64,000 bases of DNA. It comes from Eustoma russellianum (taxonomy: Eukaryota; Streptophyta; Magnoliopsida; Gentianales; Gentianaceae). The stretch spans positions 18,398,017-18,462,016 of the forward strand of contig AP025069.1 of assembly GCA_036186865.1 (NCBI GenBank), in the 5' to 3' direction. Shown in pieces: positions 44,189 through 55,272 of the stretch (position 1 is its first letter; every line of letters begins with the position of its first letter). Made by a program: the position numbers and the translations under genes. The notes beneath the pieces are model-generated. The model saw only the letters and a list, made by a program, of their open reading frames with translations, ran no database searches and was not told where the DNA came from.

Positions 44189-47100
44189 TGTAGGATCTGC
44201 AAGGCACCACTAGAAGGGGGGGGTTGAATAGATGGTGCGGAAAGTGTGGTTTTTAAAATTTCTTTAAACTTGAACAATTCAAGTTCTGAAAACAGATTCT
44301 GTTTTCAGGACCCGTGTTAAAACGTTTTTAAAACTAGGTTAGAGGTCTCCAAAAATTATGAAATTTTGAGAGAACTTAGCCTCAGATGTTATGAGGGTCC
44401 CCTAAAAATTTCAAATTAAAATTCAACCTTTAACCCCTTCAAAAATCGTTGGTACTGAGATTGTGCAAATCTGCCAGAAACGGTAGATGGTTTTGAAAAA
44501 TTAATTCCTATTTGTTTGAACGTCCAAATTCTCTGAAAATTTAACCACTAACTCTTTATATACTATATTTAAATGGGTTGAAACAGTTTTGCAAAATTCT
44601 TTTTGGGAAGTAGGTCAACTACTATCAAAGTCTCAACCTTTGCAAGTCTGAAAATCAGACTGCATTAGTCTCAGAACTTTTGATGTTTGATTGATTTATA
44701 CTTATCCAAAAGGGTTGAAACTTATGCCAAATTAACCCTAGAACGTGTGAGTATATTTCTGGTAATTTTCGTGATTTTTGAAATTCGTTAACTATTTTTA
44801 CGAATGCGAACAAGAAGGATAATCAGTGCAGTAACTGAAAAGTAAATGCAGAAAGTAAATGGCACCAAGAATTTTATACTGGTTCGGTTATAAACAACCT
44901 ACTCCAGTCTTCAAGGAACACCTTCCTTGGTTCACACTAATCACACACACGCAGTACACCTTACTGCAGCGTTGATGGAGTTACACACCAACTCCAACCC
45001 TTTACAAACCTTGTATGTTCAATACAATTGGCACGAACACCACCACCTAGCAAGAATGAAGATTGATCACACCTTGATCAATCTTTTACAAAGATATAGA
45101 ATTAATGGTGGTTTATATCAAGCCTATTCAAGATTGAAAGAATATGAATACAATAGGCTTACTAGAAGAAAGAAAGAAAGAGAGAATGTAGAAGAAGAAG
45201 AACTAGGCTTTTTGATCACTTTGATTTTGCAATGCTTGGCCTTGTTTTGTTTGCTCTCTTCTCTTTCCTTTTAATGTGTGCAGGCCGTCCCCTAGGTGGT
45301 GTCTCCCACTATTGAAAATTATTTTTTAAGTCCTTGAGAGAGTGTAAGACATCATTGTGACAATATCTTGCTTACTTGGCATCTTCTTATTGGATGATCA
45401 TTTAGTCTTCGCTTACTTGGCACCTTCTCATTGGATGAATGTTGTCATCATGATGACTTGGAAAAAAATCTGAGAATACACTTAAACATGTGCCAAAAAT
45501 CATCACAAAATAACTTCCATAAATCATAAGATATATCACATAAATTGCAAGATAAAAATCCTTCCCAACTTAATGAAAAAATCGGCCAACTAGTGATATT
45601 GCCATGCTGAAAATTCAGCATGTGCATCATTTAAGTTTATTCAAAATAATGCCCAATTTACCTTGGTTTTTTTTAAAAATTAAATCACCAAGTTATGGTA
45701 AGTATTGCTATCATATGAGAAATAAACTTGGACACTTCCAAGCTTACAAATTCGGCCACCATGTCTTACACATGCTGAAAAATTTTCAGCATGTGTAATA
45801 TATAAAATATTACAGTTTATTAATTTAAATAATATTCAAATCATTTCCATTTCTTCTTCCAATCAATCACACAATAAAAGATGACAAATTATATCTCATT
45901 TAAGTGATAAAATCGGCCAGCAACATTTAGCATGCTGAAATTTTCAGCATGTGATATAAGAGAGATATATTTTGAATTCTTACCATTTGTAGCTTCTCTC
46001 TTCAATTCACCAACATTGTATGATTGATCCTTGACCAATCAATATGCCAACAAGGCTCCAAATAAGCTCCATCTCAGCTGTAGGTGACGTTGGAAATGAT
46101 TGTGCATGTGCTGAAATTTATTTTTGCTAACTTTGTAAAATAATGCACATTTAATAATACACACATGTTATATTCCAATCAGCCCTTAATTTAATTTTCT
46201 AGAACACTTTAAGATGTATATCATATGTAAAAAGTGTCTAGATACGTGTCACATGATGTACCAAAAACGTTCCATGTGTTGTGTGCGTAGAAAACCGAAT
46301 TTTCGATATTTATCGATTACCCGATTTTTCTCTAATTTAAATTCCAACTTTTGCACATGTTATATATATTATGTTATACATAATATATATAATATATACT
46401 TTAAATCTCAGCACTTGGCTGGTCTAAAGTGGTACCATTTACATGTGACAAAAATTAAACTTGGAATCTTCACATTTTGGCCTTAATGTGGAGTAATTTG
46501 TGTGTGCCAATATGGAAAGTAGTTTTGGCTGAATATTCAGTGATGTGCACGAAATTTTCATCAAATTTTGATGTATAGGGGCTGGCCATTTATTTATGGC
46601 AGGTACGTGACACGTTGGCGAAGTTTCGGTATTCGTCCGATACGACAAATTTCGGTTTAGAACCTTTTATCGTGTCATATTTAATTTGTCATCACCATAT
46701 CTTATATCATATGATATAAGACCTGAATATACTCATATATATGAGTTAAGCATAGTGGTGTGACGTTAACGTACGTACGTAAAATATATAACGTGTCGGT
46801 AGTACGTTGGAATACATGTGTATGTGCCTTTTTCAAAAAATCTGAAAATATATATATTTATATATGTATAGGCGTGTATATATATTAATGAGTGGAGGAG
46901 GAGAAAACTTTCCTTCCTTAGCCTTGTTGCCTTTGTGCCTTTTCCAAATGTGGCTTCCTTTAATGAACTACTTAGTTTAATAAACTAAGTACTTGACTTA
47001 ATGAACTAGTTTAGTTCATTAATAGTGGCACCTGAAAATAGTATAAACACAACAAATGTTTGCCATATGATGTAAGCTTTAACGCTTCATGGCTCGTTAG

Positions 47101-47251
47101 TCCGGCAACATTATATGTAAGCTAAATAAGGCAAGTACTAAGCAATATCATGCACACGTTTGTTTATATCATGCACGTTTTATCTTATGCTCGTTTTTGT
47201 GCACATTTAAGTCATGTATTTAAAAATCACTCAAACCCCTTTTTCTCTACA
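44189..47251 (-). repeat. 5' LTR of copy 2
   Basis: 3,063 bp, the full-length partner of 40,065-43,004. Palindromes lie at 45,603-45,622, 45,768-45,796 and 45,931-45,951. The plus-strand right end CTCTACA at 47,251 is followed by TGCAT. Confidence 0.95.
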
Positions 47252-47256
47252 TGCAT

Positions 47257-47701
47257 GACTTGAACCATTTTGTGGATAATAAGTGCATAGAATCAAAATT
47301 AACTAAAGATTGCCCACGGCAACCCTTAGTTTATCTTTGGTTCAGCCTTATACATCAACTTTGGTTGCTTATTTTCTTTGAATCTTACTAGAAAGTTCAA
47401 GTTTGTGTTCATTTCAATTGATTCTACCTTGATACTAATTGGTGCAACTTGAAAGCAAAAAAAAAGATACAAGCGGAGAACATTGTGATTCGAAGAAGCC
47501 TTGGCAATACACTTCCTTATTGATCACTTTGAGACTTCTTAACTTCAGGTTATCCAAGAACCAAAGTGGTAAGAGAGTGAAAAGAATCGAAAGCAGAGTG
47601 TTCATAGCTTATTTTTTTACTAATCCCTTAACGTTTGTTTGTCTTTGTGTTAGTTTGCTTCTTTCTTTTTCACTTTGTTTTCGTTCAAATCCTTAGGTAC
47701 A
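47257..47701 (+). other. Leader of family A element, right part
   Basis: Continues the leader after the copia insertion up to the gag ATG at 47,702. No supported coding. The open frame starting at 47,675 runs into gag, but its first nine codons lie upstream of the Gag start MASSNHSAS, which I prefer because it sits after a pyrimidine-rich leader end. Confidence 0.75.
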
Positions 47702-48930
47702 ATGGCCAGCAGCAATCATTCCGCATCTAACAAGTCTAAAGAAGCCGAAACTGTTGACAATACGCAACAACAAATGTTGAAGATGCTTAAGAAACTCATG
47801 CATGACAATGAGGTAATTAAGCATCGCTTGGAAGATGTGGAGCGAAGCTACAAAACGAGTGATGGCCAAGGAACAAGCAGGGCCATTCCACTACCACAAC
47901 AAAGGCGCCATCCTCCAGAAGAAGTTGAGGATGACAACCTTAGACCACCGCACACAGAAGCAAGAAGGTTTGTTCCTCCTACACAAGCGAGAAGGTACGC
48001 TCCAAGAAGGTACAATGATTATTACATTCCCTTTGAGCATGATGATTATGACTTTGATGACCACCCTCCCCGTGGTTACCAAAGACGCCAAAATCCCCTT
48101 TTCCCGCAAGATGATGATTTTCTTAAAACCAAAATAAATATTCCCACGTTTTATGGTAAAAGTAATGCGGAGGAATATTTAGAATGGGAAACGAAAGTGG
48201 ATTTGATCTTTTCTTGTACCAATTATAGTGAATTGCAAAAAGTGAGATACGCTTCTATTGAGTTTTATGGGTATGCACTTAATTGGTGGACGAATTTGTG
48301 TCGAAATAGAACTAAGACGAGACAAGCCCCAATTGCCACTTGGGAAGAAATGAAGTTTGAAATGCGACAACGTTTTATTCCAAACAATTATGAGAGTTCT
48401 ATTTTCACAAGTTTGCATAATTTACGACAAGGTTCCAAAAGTGTAGACGAGTATTATAAAGAGTTGAAAATTTTGTTGGAAATGTCTAACTTGCAGGAAC
48501 CTGAAGAGGCCACCAAAGCTCGTTTATTACATGGTTTAAACAGGGAGATTGAGCAAAGGGTTAATCTTCAACCTTATCTCGACCTCACCACCATGGTACA
48601 CGTGGCTGAAAAGATTGAAACACAATTAAAGGTACGTAATTCCTCCACTTTCAATTCCAATTATCGTACTAATCAGTCTTCGTCAAGGTTTTCCAACAAG
48701 CCTTCAGGAATAGGAAGTTCACGGCCTACAGGAGGCCAAGCACGTGACCAAGGTGCGTCACAAAGAATGGACAATCGTGTGCAATCCACAAAAGGAGAGA
48801 TGAACGCACCCAACAAAAGGCTCCTACCGGCAATTCTTCGGATCCTTCAAACAGGTTTAGAGACATTAAATGTTATAAATGTCAAGGACGTGGTCACATA
48901 GGAAAAGAATGTCCTAATGCAAAAAGAATC
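47702..48930 (+). pseudogene. CRM-like Gag with CCHC knuckle (one frameshift)
   Basis: Starts MASSNHSASNKSKEAE; an N-terminal helix (QQQMLKMLKKLMHDNEVIKH) is followed by an Arg/Pro-rich segment. The Gag core is about residues 140-320: KINIPTFYGKSNAEEYLEWE, KVRYASIEFYGYALNWW, RQGSKSVDEYYKELKILLEM and ARLLHGLNREIEQRV. The main frame ends at 48,901, but the zinc knuckle CYKCQGRGHIGKEC (48,871-48,912) lies in the frame that leads into pol, so a one-base indel near 48,810 separates them. Gag would form the particle and bind RNA. All motifs are present; only the frame is broken. Confidence 0.93.
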
Positions 48931-49989
48931 ATGTTAATTGAAGAAACAAACGAATATGTGTCCGAGTCCGAGCATGAAAACGAGTCTGAGCATGATAATG
49001 AAATTGAGCCTGAAGAGGATCTAGGCGCATTAGATGATTTTGACACTAAGGAGTTTCTTGTTGTGCGTAGAGCTTTAAATGCATATCCGAAATTAGATGA
49101 TCACGAACAACATCGAGAAAACATTTTCCATATTCATTGCATGATAAATGGTAAAGTGTGCACCATGATCATTGATTCCGGTTCTTGTGCGAATGTGGCT
49201 AGCACCGAATTAGTAAGAAAACTGAATTTGCCTATGACTAATCATCCGTATCCTTACAAACTTGCATGGCTAAATGACTGCGGTGAAGTTAGCGTAAGTA
49301 AACAAGTTTTGATTTCTCTTAGCATTGGTAGTTACAAAGATGATGTTTTATGTGATGTCGCAACAATGCATGCTAGTCATATCATACTTGGTAGGCCATG
49401 GCAATTTGATCGACATGTGACATATGATGGTTATTTGAATCGTTATTCTTTCAAATTGAATGGCAAATTGTACAAACTGCATGCACTTCCACCACACAAA
49501 GTCCACGAGGATCACCAACGCATGTCCAAGTCTAGAGCCGATCCTAAGGAAAAAGAGGCCGAGAGAAAATTCGTGGATTGTATGAAAAGTGAGAACAAAA
49601 AACACGAGAGCAAGGGAAAAGAGGTAGTTCCCCTAAGTGTCAACGAGTCCAAAAAGAAGTGTGGGTATTTCGCCAAGAAAAGAGAGGTCACACGCGCACT
49701 TTATAACAACCAAACTATCCTCATCATCATCCCAAAGTCGTGTCACCTTGCCCTAGAAGAACTCCCACTAAACTTACCTACCTCAGTTGCGTCCCTTATC
49801 CAAGAATATGAAGTTCTATTTCCCTCCGAACCACCATCCGGATTACCACCCATTAGAGGAATAGAACACCAAATCGACTTTGTCCCAGGAGCCGTGTTGC
49901 CAAATCGCCCAGCTTATCGAGCCAACCCCGAAGAAACCAAAGAAATCCAAAGGCAAGTAGAGGAGCTCCTAGCTAGTGGACAAGTCTGA
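48931..49989 (+). pseudogene. CRM-like protease and linker to RT
   Basis: After an acidic spacer (ESEHENESEHDNEIEPEED) the retropepsin-like domain has MIIDSGSCANVASTELV with the catalytic D-S-G, then HPYPYKLAWLNDCGEV, VLISLSIGSYKDDVLCDV and HASHIILGRPWQFDRHVTYD. A charged linker leads to GIEHQIDFVPGAVLPNRPAY. The frame stops at TGA 49,987-49,989, where sister copies have an Arg codon. The protease would process Gag-Pol, so its active site being intact suggests recent loss. Confidence 0.93.
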
Positions 49990-51135
49990 GAGAGCCTAAG
50001 CCCATCCGCCGTCCCAGTTATTTTAGTACCCAAAAAGGATGGAACGTGGAGAATGTGTACCGATTGCAGAGCCATAAACAAGATTACCGTCAAGTATAGG
50101 TACCCCATATCTAGGCTAGACGATATGTTAGACATGTTGCACGGATCTAAATTCTTCACCAAAATCGACCTTAAGCAAGGGTACTTCCAGGTACGCATTA
50201 GAGAAGGGGACGAATGGAAGACTGCATTCAAAACCAAGTTTGGGCTCTATGAGTGGTTAGTGATGCCCTTCAGGCTCAGCAACGCCCCTAGTACCTTTAT
50301 GAGGCTAATGAATGAAGTCTTATGTGCGTTCATAGGACGCTTTGTCGTTGTCTATTTCGATGATATCCTAATCTATTCCCACACCATAGAAGATCATCTT
50401 GACCACATTAGAGCCGTTTTTGAAAAGCTTAAGCAAGAACAACTTTACGCCAACTTTAAGAAGTGCTTCTTTTGTTTAGAACGCGTAGTTTTTCTAGGCT
50501 TTGTCATTTCGGCTGAGGGAGTAGAGATGGATGAGGAAAAGGTTAGGTCAATTGTGGAGTGGCCTATACCTAAGAACGTAGGGGAAGTTCGCAGTTTTCA
50601 TGGACTAGCCAGCTTTTATAGACGCTTTGTCAAAAATTTTTCTTCCATAGCTGCACCCCTAAACAAAATTGTAAAAAAAGATGTGCCTTTTAGGTGGGAA
50701 GAGCCACAACAACAGGCATTTGATGAGCTCAAGCATAGGCTGACCACTGCACCCATACTTAGGCTACCAAATTTTGACGAGACCTTTGAGATCGAGTGTG
50801 ATGCAAGTGGAGTGGGTATAGGCGTAGTTTTGACCCAAAATAAGAAACCCATAGCCTACTTTAGTGAAAAGTTGAAAGGAGCAGCATTGAATTACTCTAC
50901 CTATGATAAGGAACTTTATGCCCTTGTGAGATCCCTACAAACTTGGCAACACTATCTTTAACCTAAAGAGTTTGTGATCCACACAGACCACGAAAGCCTT
51001 AAGTATCTTAAAGGGCAGGGAAAGTTGAACAAAAGACATGCCAAATGGGTAGAGTTCATAGAACAATTCCCTTACGTGATTAAGTACAAACAAGGAAAGG
51101 ATAATATAGTTGCCGATGCCCTCTCTAGGAGATAC
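49990..51135 (+). pseudogene. CRM-like reverse transcriptase and RNase H
   Basis: RT motifs in order: PVILVPKKDGTWRMCTDCRA, FFTKIDLKQGYFQVRI (first Asp), YEWLVMPFRLSNAPSTFMRL and VVVYFDDILIYSHT (catalytic YFDD, near 50,355). The connection SFYRRFVKNFS leads to RNase H, FEIECDASGVGIGVVLTQ (Asp), YSTYDKELYALV (Glu) and HTDHESLKYLK (Asp). Lesions are the TGA at 49,987 and a TAA at 50,959-50,961 after QHYL. All catalytic residues are readable. RNase H ends near DNIVADALSRRY. Confidence 0.95.
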
Positions 51136-52463
51136 ACGTTAGTGACTACATTATCTTCACGCTTCTTAGGATTCGAATCACTTAAGGAATTGTACCCCAA
51201 TGACCATGACTTTGGCACCATTTTCGAGCATGTAAAGAAGCACCATTCGGGAAATTTTACATGCATGAGGGATATCTTTTCAAAGAACAAAAATTGTGCG
51301 TTCCCCAATCATCCCTACGAGAAGCATTGACTAGAGAAGCCCATGGGGGAGGTTTAATGGGTCATTTCGGAGTGTTCAAAACCCTTGAGACTCTTGAGGA
51401 ACATTTCTATTGGCCCCACATGAGAGTAGATGTCGAGAGGTTGTGTGGTAGTTGCATCACTTGCAAACAAGCCAAATCCAAGACCCAACCACATGGCCTT
51501 TACACACCTTTACCCGTCCCTGATGCCCCTTGGATTGACATCTCCATGGACTTTGTTTTAGGACTTCCTAGTTCTCGGGGAGGACGCGATAGCATTTATG
51601 TTGTGGTTGATCGATTTTCAAAAATGGCACATTTCATTGCATGTAGGAAAGTTGATGATGCCACCCATGTTGCTGATTTGTTCTTCAAAGAAATTGTTAG
51701 ATTGCATGGCATGGCACGTACAATTGTAAGTGATAGAGATACGAAATTTTTGAGTCATTTTTGGCATGTTTTGTGGGCTAAACTTGGTACACAATTGTGG
51801 TTTTCAACCACCGCACACCCACAAACGGATGGACAAACTGAAGTCGTTAATCGTACTCTTTCTCAACTTTTGCGTGCCATTTTGCAAAAACACATTAAAC
51901 ATTGGGAAGATTGTTTACCATATATCGAATTTGCATATAATAGGAGTGTCCATCACGGTACTTTCCATAGTCCATTTGAAATCGTGTATGGATTTAATCC
52001 CTTGTCTCCCCTTGATTTGATTCCTATTCCCGTGCACGAACGTTCTAGTCTTGATGGTAAACAAAAAGCGGAAAAGATAAAGAAACTGTATGAACAAGTT
52101 AAAACACAACTTGAAAAGAAAAACAAAGCTTATGAAAGACGAGCTAACAAACATCGGAAACGAGTTGTGTTTAAACCTGGAGATTTAGTGTGGTTACATT
52201 TGCGCAAAGAAAGATTTCCCAATGAAAGAAAGTCAAAATTGTTGCCTCGAGGAGATGGACCTTTTAAAGTATTGAAACGCATAGGTGACAATGCATACAT
52301 CCTTGATCTTCCCGACAGGTATGGTTCAATTTCACCTACTTTTAATGTTGCTGACCTCACCCCTTTCAACGATGACCTTTTTGATTCGAGGACAAATCCT
52401 TTTGAGGGGGGATTGATGAGGATCAAGGGTCCAATGAGGATCAAGGGCCCATCAAGAGGTTAA
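51136..52463 (+). pseudogene. CRM-like integrase running into the 3' LTR
   Basis: The zinc HHCC region (REAHGGGLMGHFG ... CGSCITCKQAK) is split from upstream sequence by a one-base frameshift near 51,255. The core follows in a 400-codon frame: WIDISMDFVLGLP (Asp), IVSDRDTKFLSHFWH (Asp) and HPQTDGQTEVVNRTL (Glu), then a C-terminal region with RVVFKPGDLVWLHLRKERFP, GPFKVLKRIGDNAYILDLP and SPTFNVADLTPFN. The stop is at 52,461, 48-50 bases inside the 3' LTR, giving GLMRIKGPMRIKGPSRG at the end. No chromodomain follows. CRM integrases are known for C-termini that extend into the LTR. Confidence 0.95.
52404..52413 (+). other. Polypurine tract of family A element
   Basis: GAGGGGGGAT directly precedes LTR start TGATGAGG at 52,414. 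It lies within the integrase frame. Confidence 0.85.
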
Positions 52464-53922
52464 GGGTCCTATGACAAGAAGGAGGGCAAGGGAACTTTGT
52501 CATCAAGTTGCCACCTTCATTGATGAGGATCAAGTGTTCGATGAGGATCAAAGGCCCCATCAAGAGGTTAAGGGTCCTATGACAAGAAGGAGGGCAAGGG
52601 AACTTTGTCATCAAGTTGCCACCTTCTTGTACAAGCATGCTCAAGATGAACCCAAGACTCCTTGGGTTCATTTCATTGAACCTTCAACTTGAACGTGTAT
52701 CAGCATGCACGTCTACATTCTTTGTCTTTAAATTTTATCTTGTGTCGTGTGATCTTAGTTTTATGTATTTTCTGTGTAGGTAAATTAGGTACATGAAATG
52801 TTTGAAGAGAATGTTTGAAGAGAATGTTTGTCTACGCTAAGACAAATTCAAAGGTGTCCAAGATAGAATCTCTTGATCAAGTTGAAATCAAAATCATCTC
52901 CATTATCCACAAGGAGGGGGCCGGCCATTTTACAAGTAAAAGGATGATGATCAATTGAATTTAAATTCAAAGCCAAACTTGAATTTAAATTCAACCTTGA
53001 TTTGAATTCAAGTTTCAACCAGATTAAGCCTTAAAATTTGAGATGAGTTCAGCCAAGATAAGGAGCCTTCCACACGCCATTTTTGAAGAAAAAAGGAGAT
53101 AAAAACCAATTCAAATTGAATCCAAGTTTGAATTCAAATTCAAACTCAATTTGAATTCAAACTTCAATCATCTTTTGAAATCAACTCCAACCATGTTATC
53201 ATCATCAAATTCAGATTTCAAGACCTTCTTGGACCTCTCATACACGGCTGGAACCAAGGAAAAGATGTGCAAGAAACAAATCCAAAGAAGCTCAAATTCA
53301 AAATCAACTTGAATTCGAATTCACCCAACTTTTTGAATTCAAGTTCAAGCACATTCTACTTATCAAAATCAGCTTCTCCAAGACTCCATCAACTCCTCAA
53401 ACACAGCTGGACATAGAGGAGATAACATCTTGCAAGCATTTCAATTTTTAGCTAGAATTATCTTAGTTTTAAAATTCAAGCAAGTTCAAATTTAAACATT
53501 TGTTAGATAGCTTTATTTGAATTATTTCTAGCCATTTCAAGCTGAAGGGGGACGTTTTTTAGGCCTATAAATAGACACCTTTGGCTGATTGTAAACACAC
53601 CTTTTGATGAATAAGAATCCTTGATATTTCTTTCACTGTGTGTGCGACTTTGTTTTCTTGGTTTTGCATTAAAAACCTAGGTTAAGATCCTTCAAAGTTG
53701 AGCATATTGAAGGTATTGCCATTGCTTAAAGGTACCGTCCAAGAGGGCCGTTTTTGTTTGCCTGATCAACGACCATCTCGAAGTATTGGTCTTGCTCATT
53801 CGTTTAATCCACACATTTTTAATCACTAAGGAAGCAAGGGGAAGTCTTCTTCCTTGTGCCTAACCCTTTGTGAAGGACGTTTGGAAGGTGGAATTGTTGG
53901 AGCCCACGAGTTTTACACATCA
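52414..53922 (+). repeat. 3' LTR of family A element with internal duplication
   Basis: 1,509 bp, TGATGAGGATCAAGG ... TTTTACACATCA. It is longer than the 5' LTR mainly because the first 107 bases (52,414-52,520) are repeated at 52,521-52,627 with a few substitutions. TATA box at 53,566. Confidence 0.95.
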
Positions 53923-53927
53923 GGATC

Positions 53928-54429
53928 AAACAACAAATCAAATTTGAAGACAAGATTTCAGCTTATCCAAGTTTCAAATATTATTTCAAATTCTATTTTA
54001 TTTTCAACCAGATTTTCGTTAGGCCCTTTTTGAGATAGAATCTGATCCATCTAGGCATCTCTTATGTAGATAAGATCAGCATAAATAAAGGCCAAAAAGC
54101 CATGTACTTAGTACCTTAATTTTGATGAATGAAAATTCTGTTTTCTCTCTAAATTGCGTGTGACTTGTTTTCTTGATTTTGCACTAAAAATCAAGGTTAA
54201 TCATCTTCAATGGTGAACTTCTTGAAGGTGTTTGCCATAACTATGGGTGATGTCTAGGAGGGCGTTGTTGGTTTGTCTATCAACAACCATTCGTTGGTTT
54301 TGGTATACGTTCAATTCAACCGAGTTCTACTCAAAGGAAGCAAGGAGAAGGGATCTTCTTTGTGCCAACCCCAATTGTGAAGGCGGACGTTGAAGGTGGA
54401 TGAGTGGATCAAGCCCCACACTTGCATCA
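53928..54429 (+). mobile_element. CRM-like LTR family D, 3' part
   Basis: Continues 37,263-37,443 after removal of the family A element. It has ATAAATAAAGGCC near 54,083, a CTTGATTTTGCACTAAAAAT word like other family LTRs, and ends CTTGCATCA at 54,429, followed by TCCTC inside a minus-strand family C LTR. No primer-binding site follows, so it is probably the end of a solo or truncated LTR inserted into that LTR. Confidence 0.7.
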
Positions 54430-55272
54430 TCCTCCCCTTGATTGATTGAGCTTTGAGGCTGATTTGGCAAGTGAGTCATGTTGTGTGTCTTTAACACACG
54501 CCAAACTGTTCTACGTCATTTAGGTTCCTTCCAATCACATTTTGCCAATCTTGTCTTCATCCATATTGTGGCTAATGAAAAGAACTTCAATTTTGGCTTT
54601 TGAATCATTTGATTTGGTGTTGGGAAGAAGGAGATATGACATGTTGAAGTTCAGCTGCTTCGGGGTAGTCCTTCAAGCAGGCAGCTGATCAGTAGCTTCA
54701 TCTTCCCTGCGATAATTGAACCTGATAAATCATCTGCTGAAGATGTGCTGAACATCAAAAATGGTGCTTGGTTTTTAATGTTGAAGCTACAATTAGAATC
54801 CGGTCAATTGGAGTTGTGGTTGTGGAGATATGGTTGAAATACTATCAGTGTGTCACGCTGCTTAATTGACAATCCTGGTTCAGCTTCATGTTTGAACGTT
54901 GCATTGTCCCCAATCATTCTTTCTTGACCTAAAAACAGTTCAAACACATACAAAACAATATATACAATATACTAGTACATTTCTAGACTATATTAGAATA
55001 CTTCATTAAGAAAAGAAAGCTAACTAAAAGGAAATGTAAACATCATTCTTAAGGCTACTAATATATTACAAACTTTATACATGAACTACATTATGCTTGC
55101 ATTAAATGGACCCCATGGACGTTTACTTCACTTGTTTATCCTCCATATGTTTATACAGAAAGGTGCCCACCTCATGCATCAGTTTCCTTGCCACGCTTCT
55201 TATTATGGGACTTTATTTTGTATTGGAGTAGTATCAAGTGTGGACTGCTCTTGGATTGGCTGGGCCTCATCA
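54430..55272 (-). mobile_element. 3' LTR (family C) of a minus-strand CRM-like element, partial
   Basis: On the minus strand it starts TGATGAGGCCCAGCC right after the polypurine tract AGAGGGGGAA (55,273-55,282). It follows 5,197-6,010 of the plus-strand family C LTR, then stops at 54,430 where the family D LTR is inserted. The remaining 3' end is not visible to the left. Confidence 0.85.

Larger units (their letters stand above)
40065..47251 (-). mobile_element. Young non-autonomous Sirevirus derivative (copy 2)
   Basis: Right-to-left: 5' LTR 47,251-44,189, primer-binding site 44,186-44,175, mini-gag 44,130-43,406, linker remnant, polypurine tracts 43,190-43,005, and 3' LTR 43,004-40,065. 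A perfect target duplication TGCAT lies at 40,060-40,064 and 47,252-47,256. The interior is only 1,184 bp and lacks all pol; the Gag core and CCHC knuckle are also gone. The two LTRs are almost identical apart from a 117-bp deletion in the left one, so insertion is recent relative to its gypsy host. It is the same family as 13,615-20,039. Confidence 0.95.
37444..53922 (+). mobile_element. Complete CRM-like Ty3/gypsy element (family A) with nested copia
   Basis: Both LTRs, primer-binding site, gag, protease, RT, RNase H, integrase and polypurine tract are present in order, flanked by a perfect 5-bp target duplication GGATC (37,439-37,443 and 53,923-53,927). Without the nested copia (40,065-47,251) it is about 9.3 kb. 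LTR ends TGATGAG/CATCA, the CRM-type polyprotein and a pol frame that runs about 50 bp into the 3' LTR suggest the CRM chromovirus clade; no canonical chromodomain is visible. Two stops and two frameshifts disable the frame. In one aligned LTR stretch I counted about 8 differences in about 210 bases. Confidence 0.93.
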
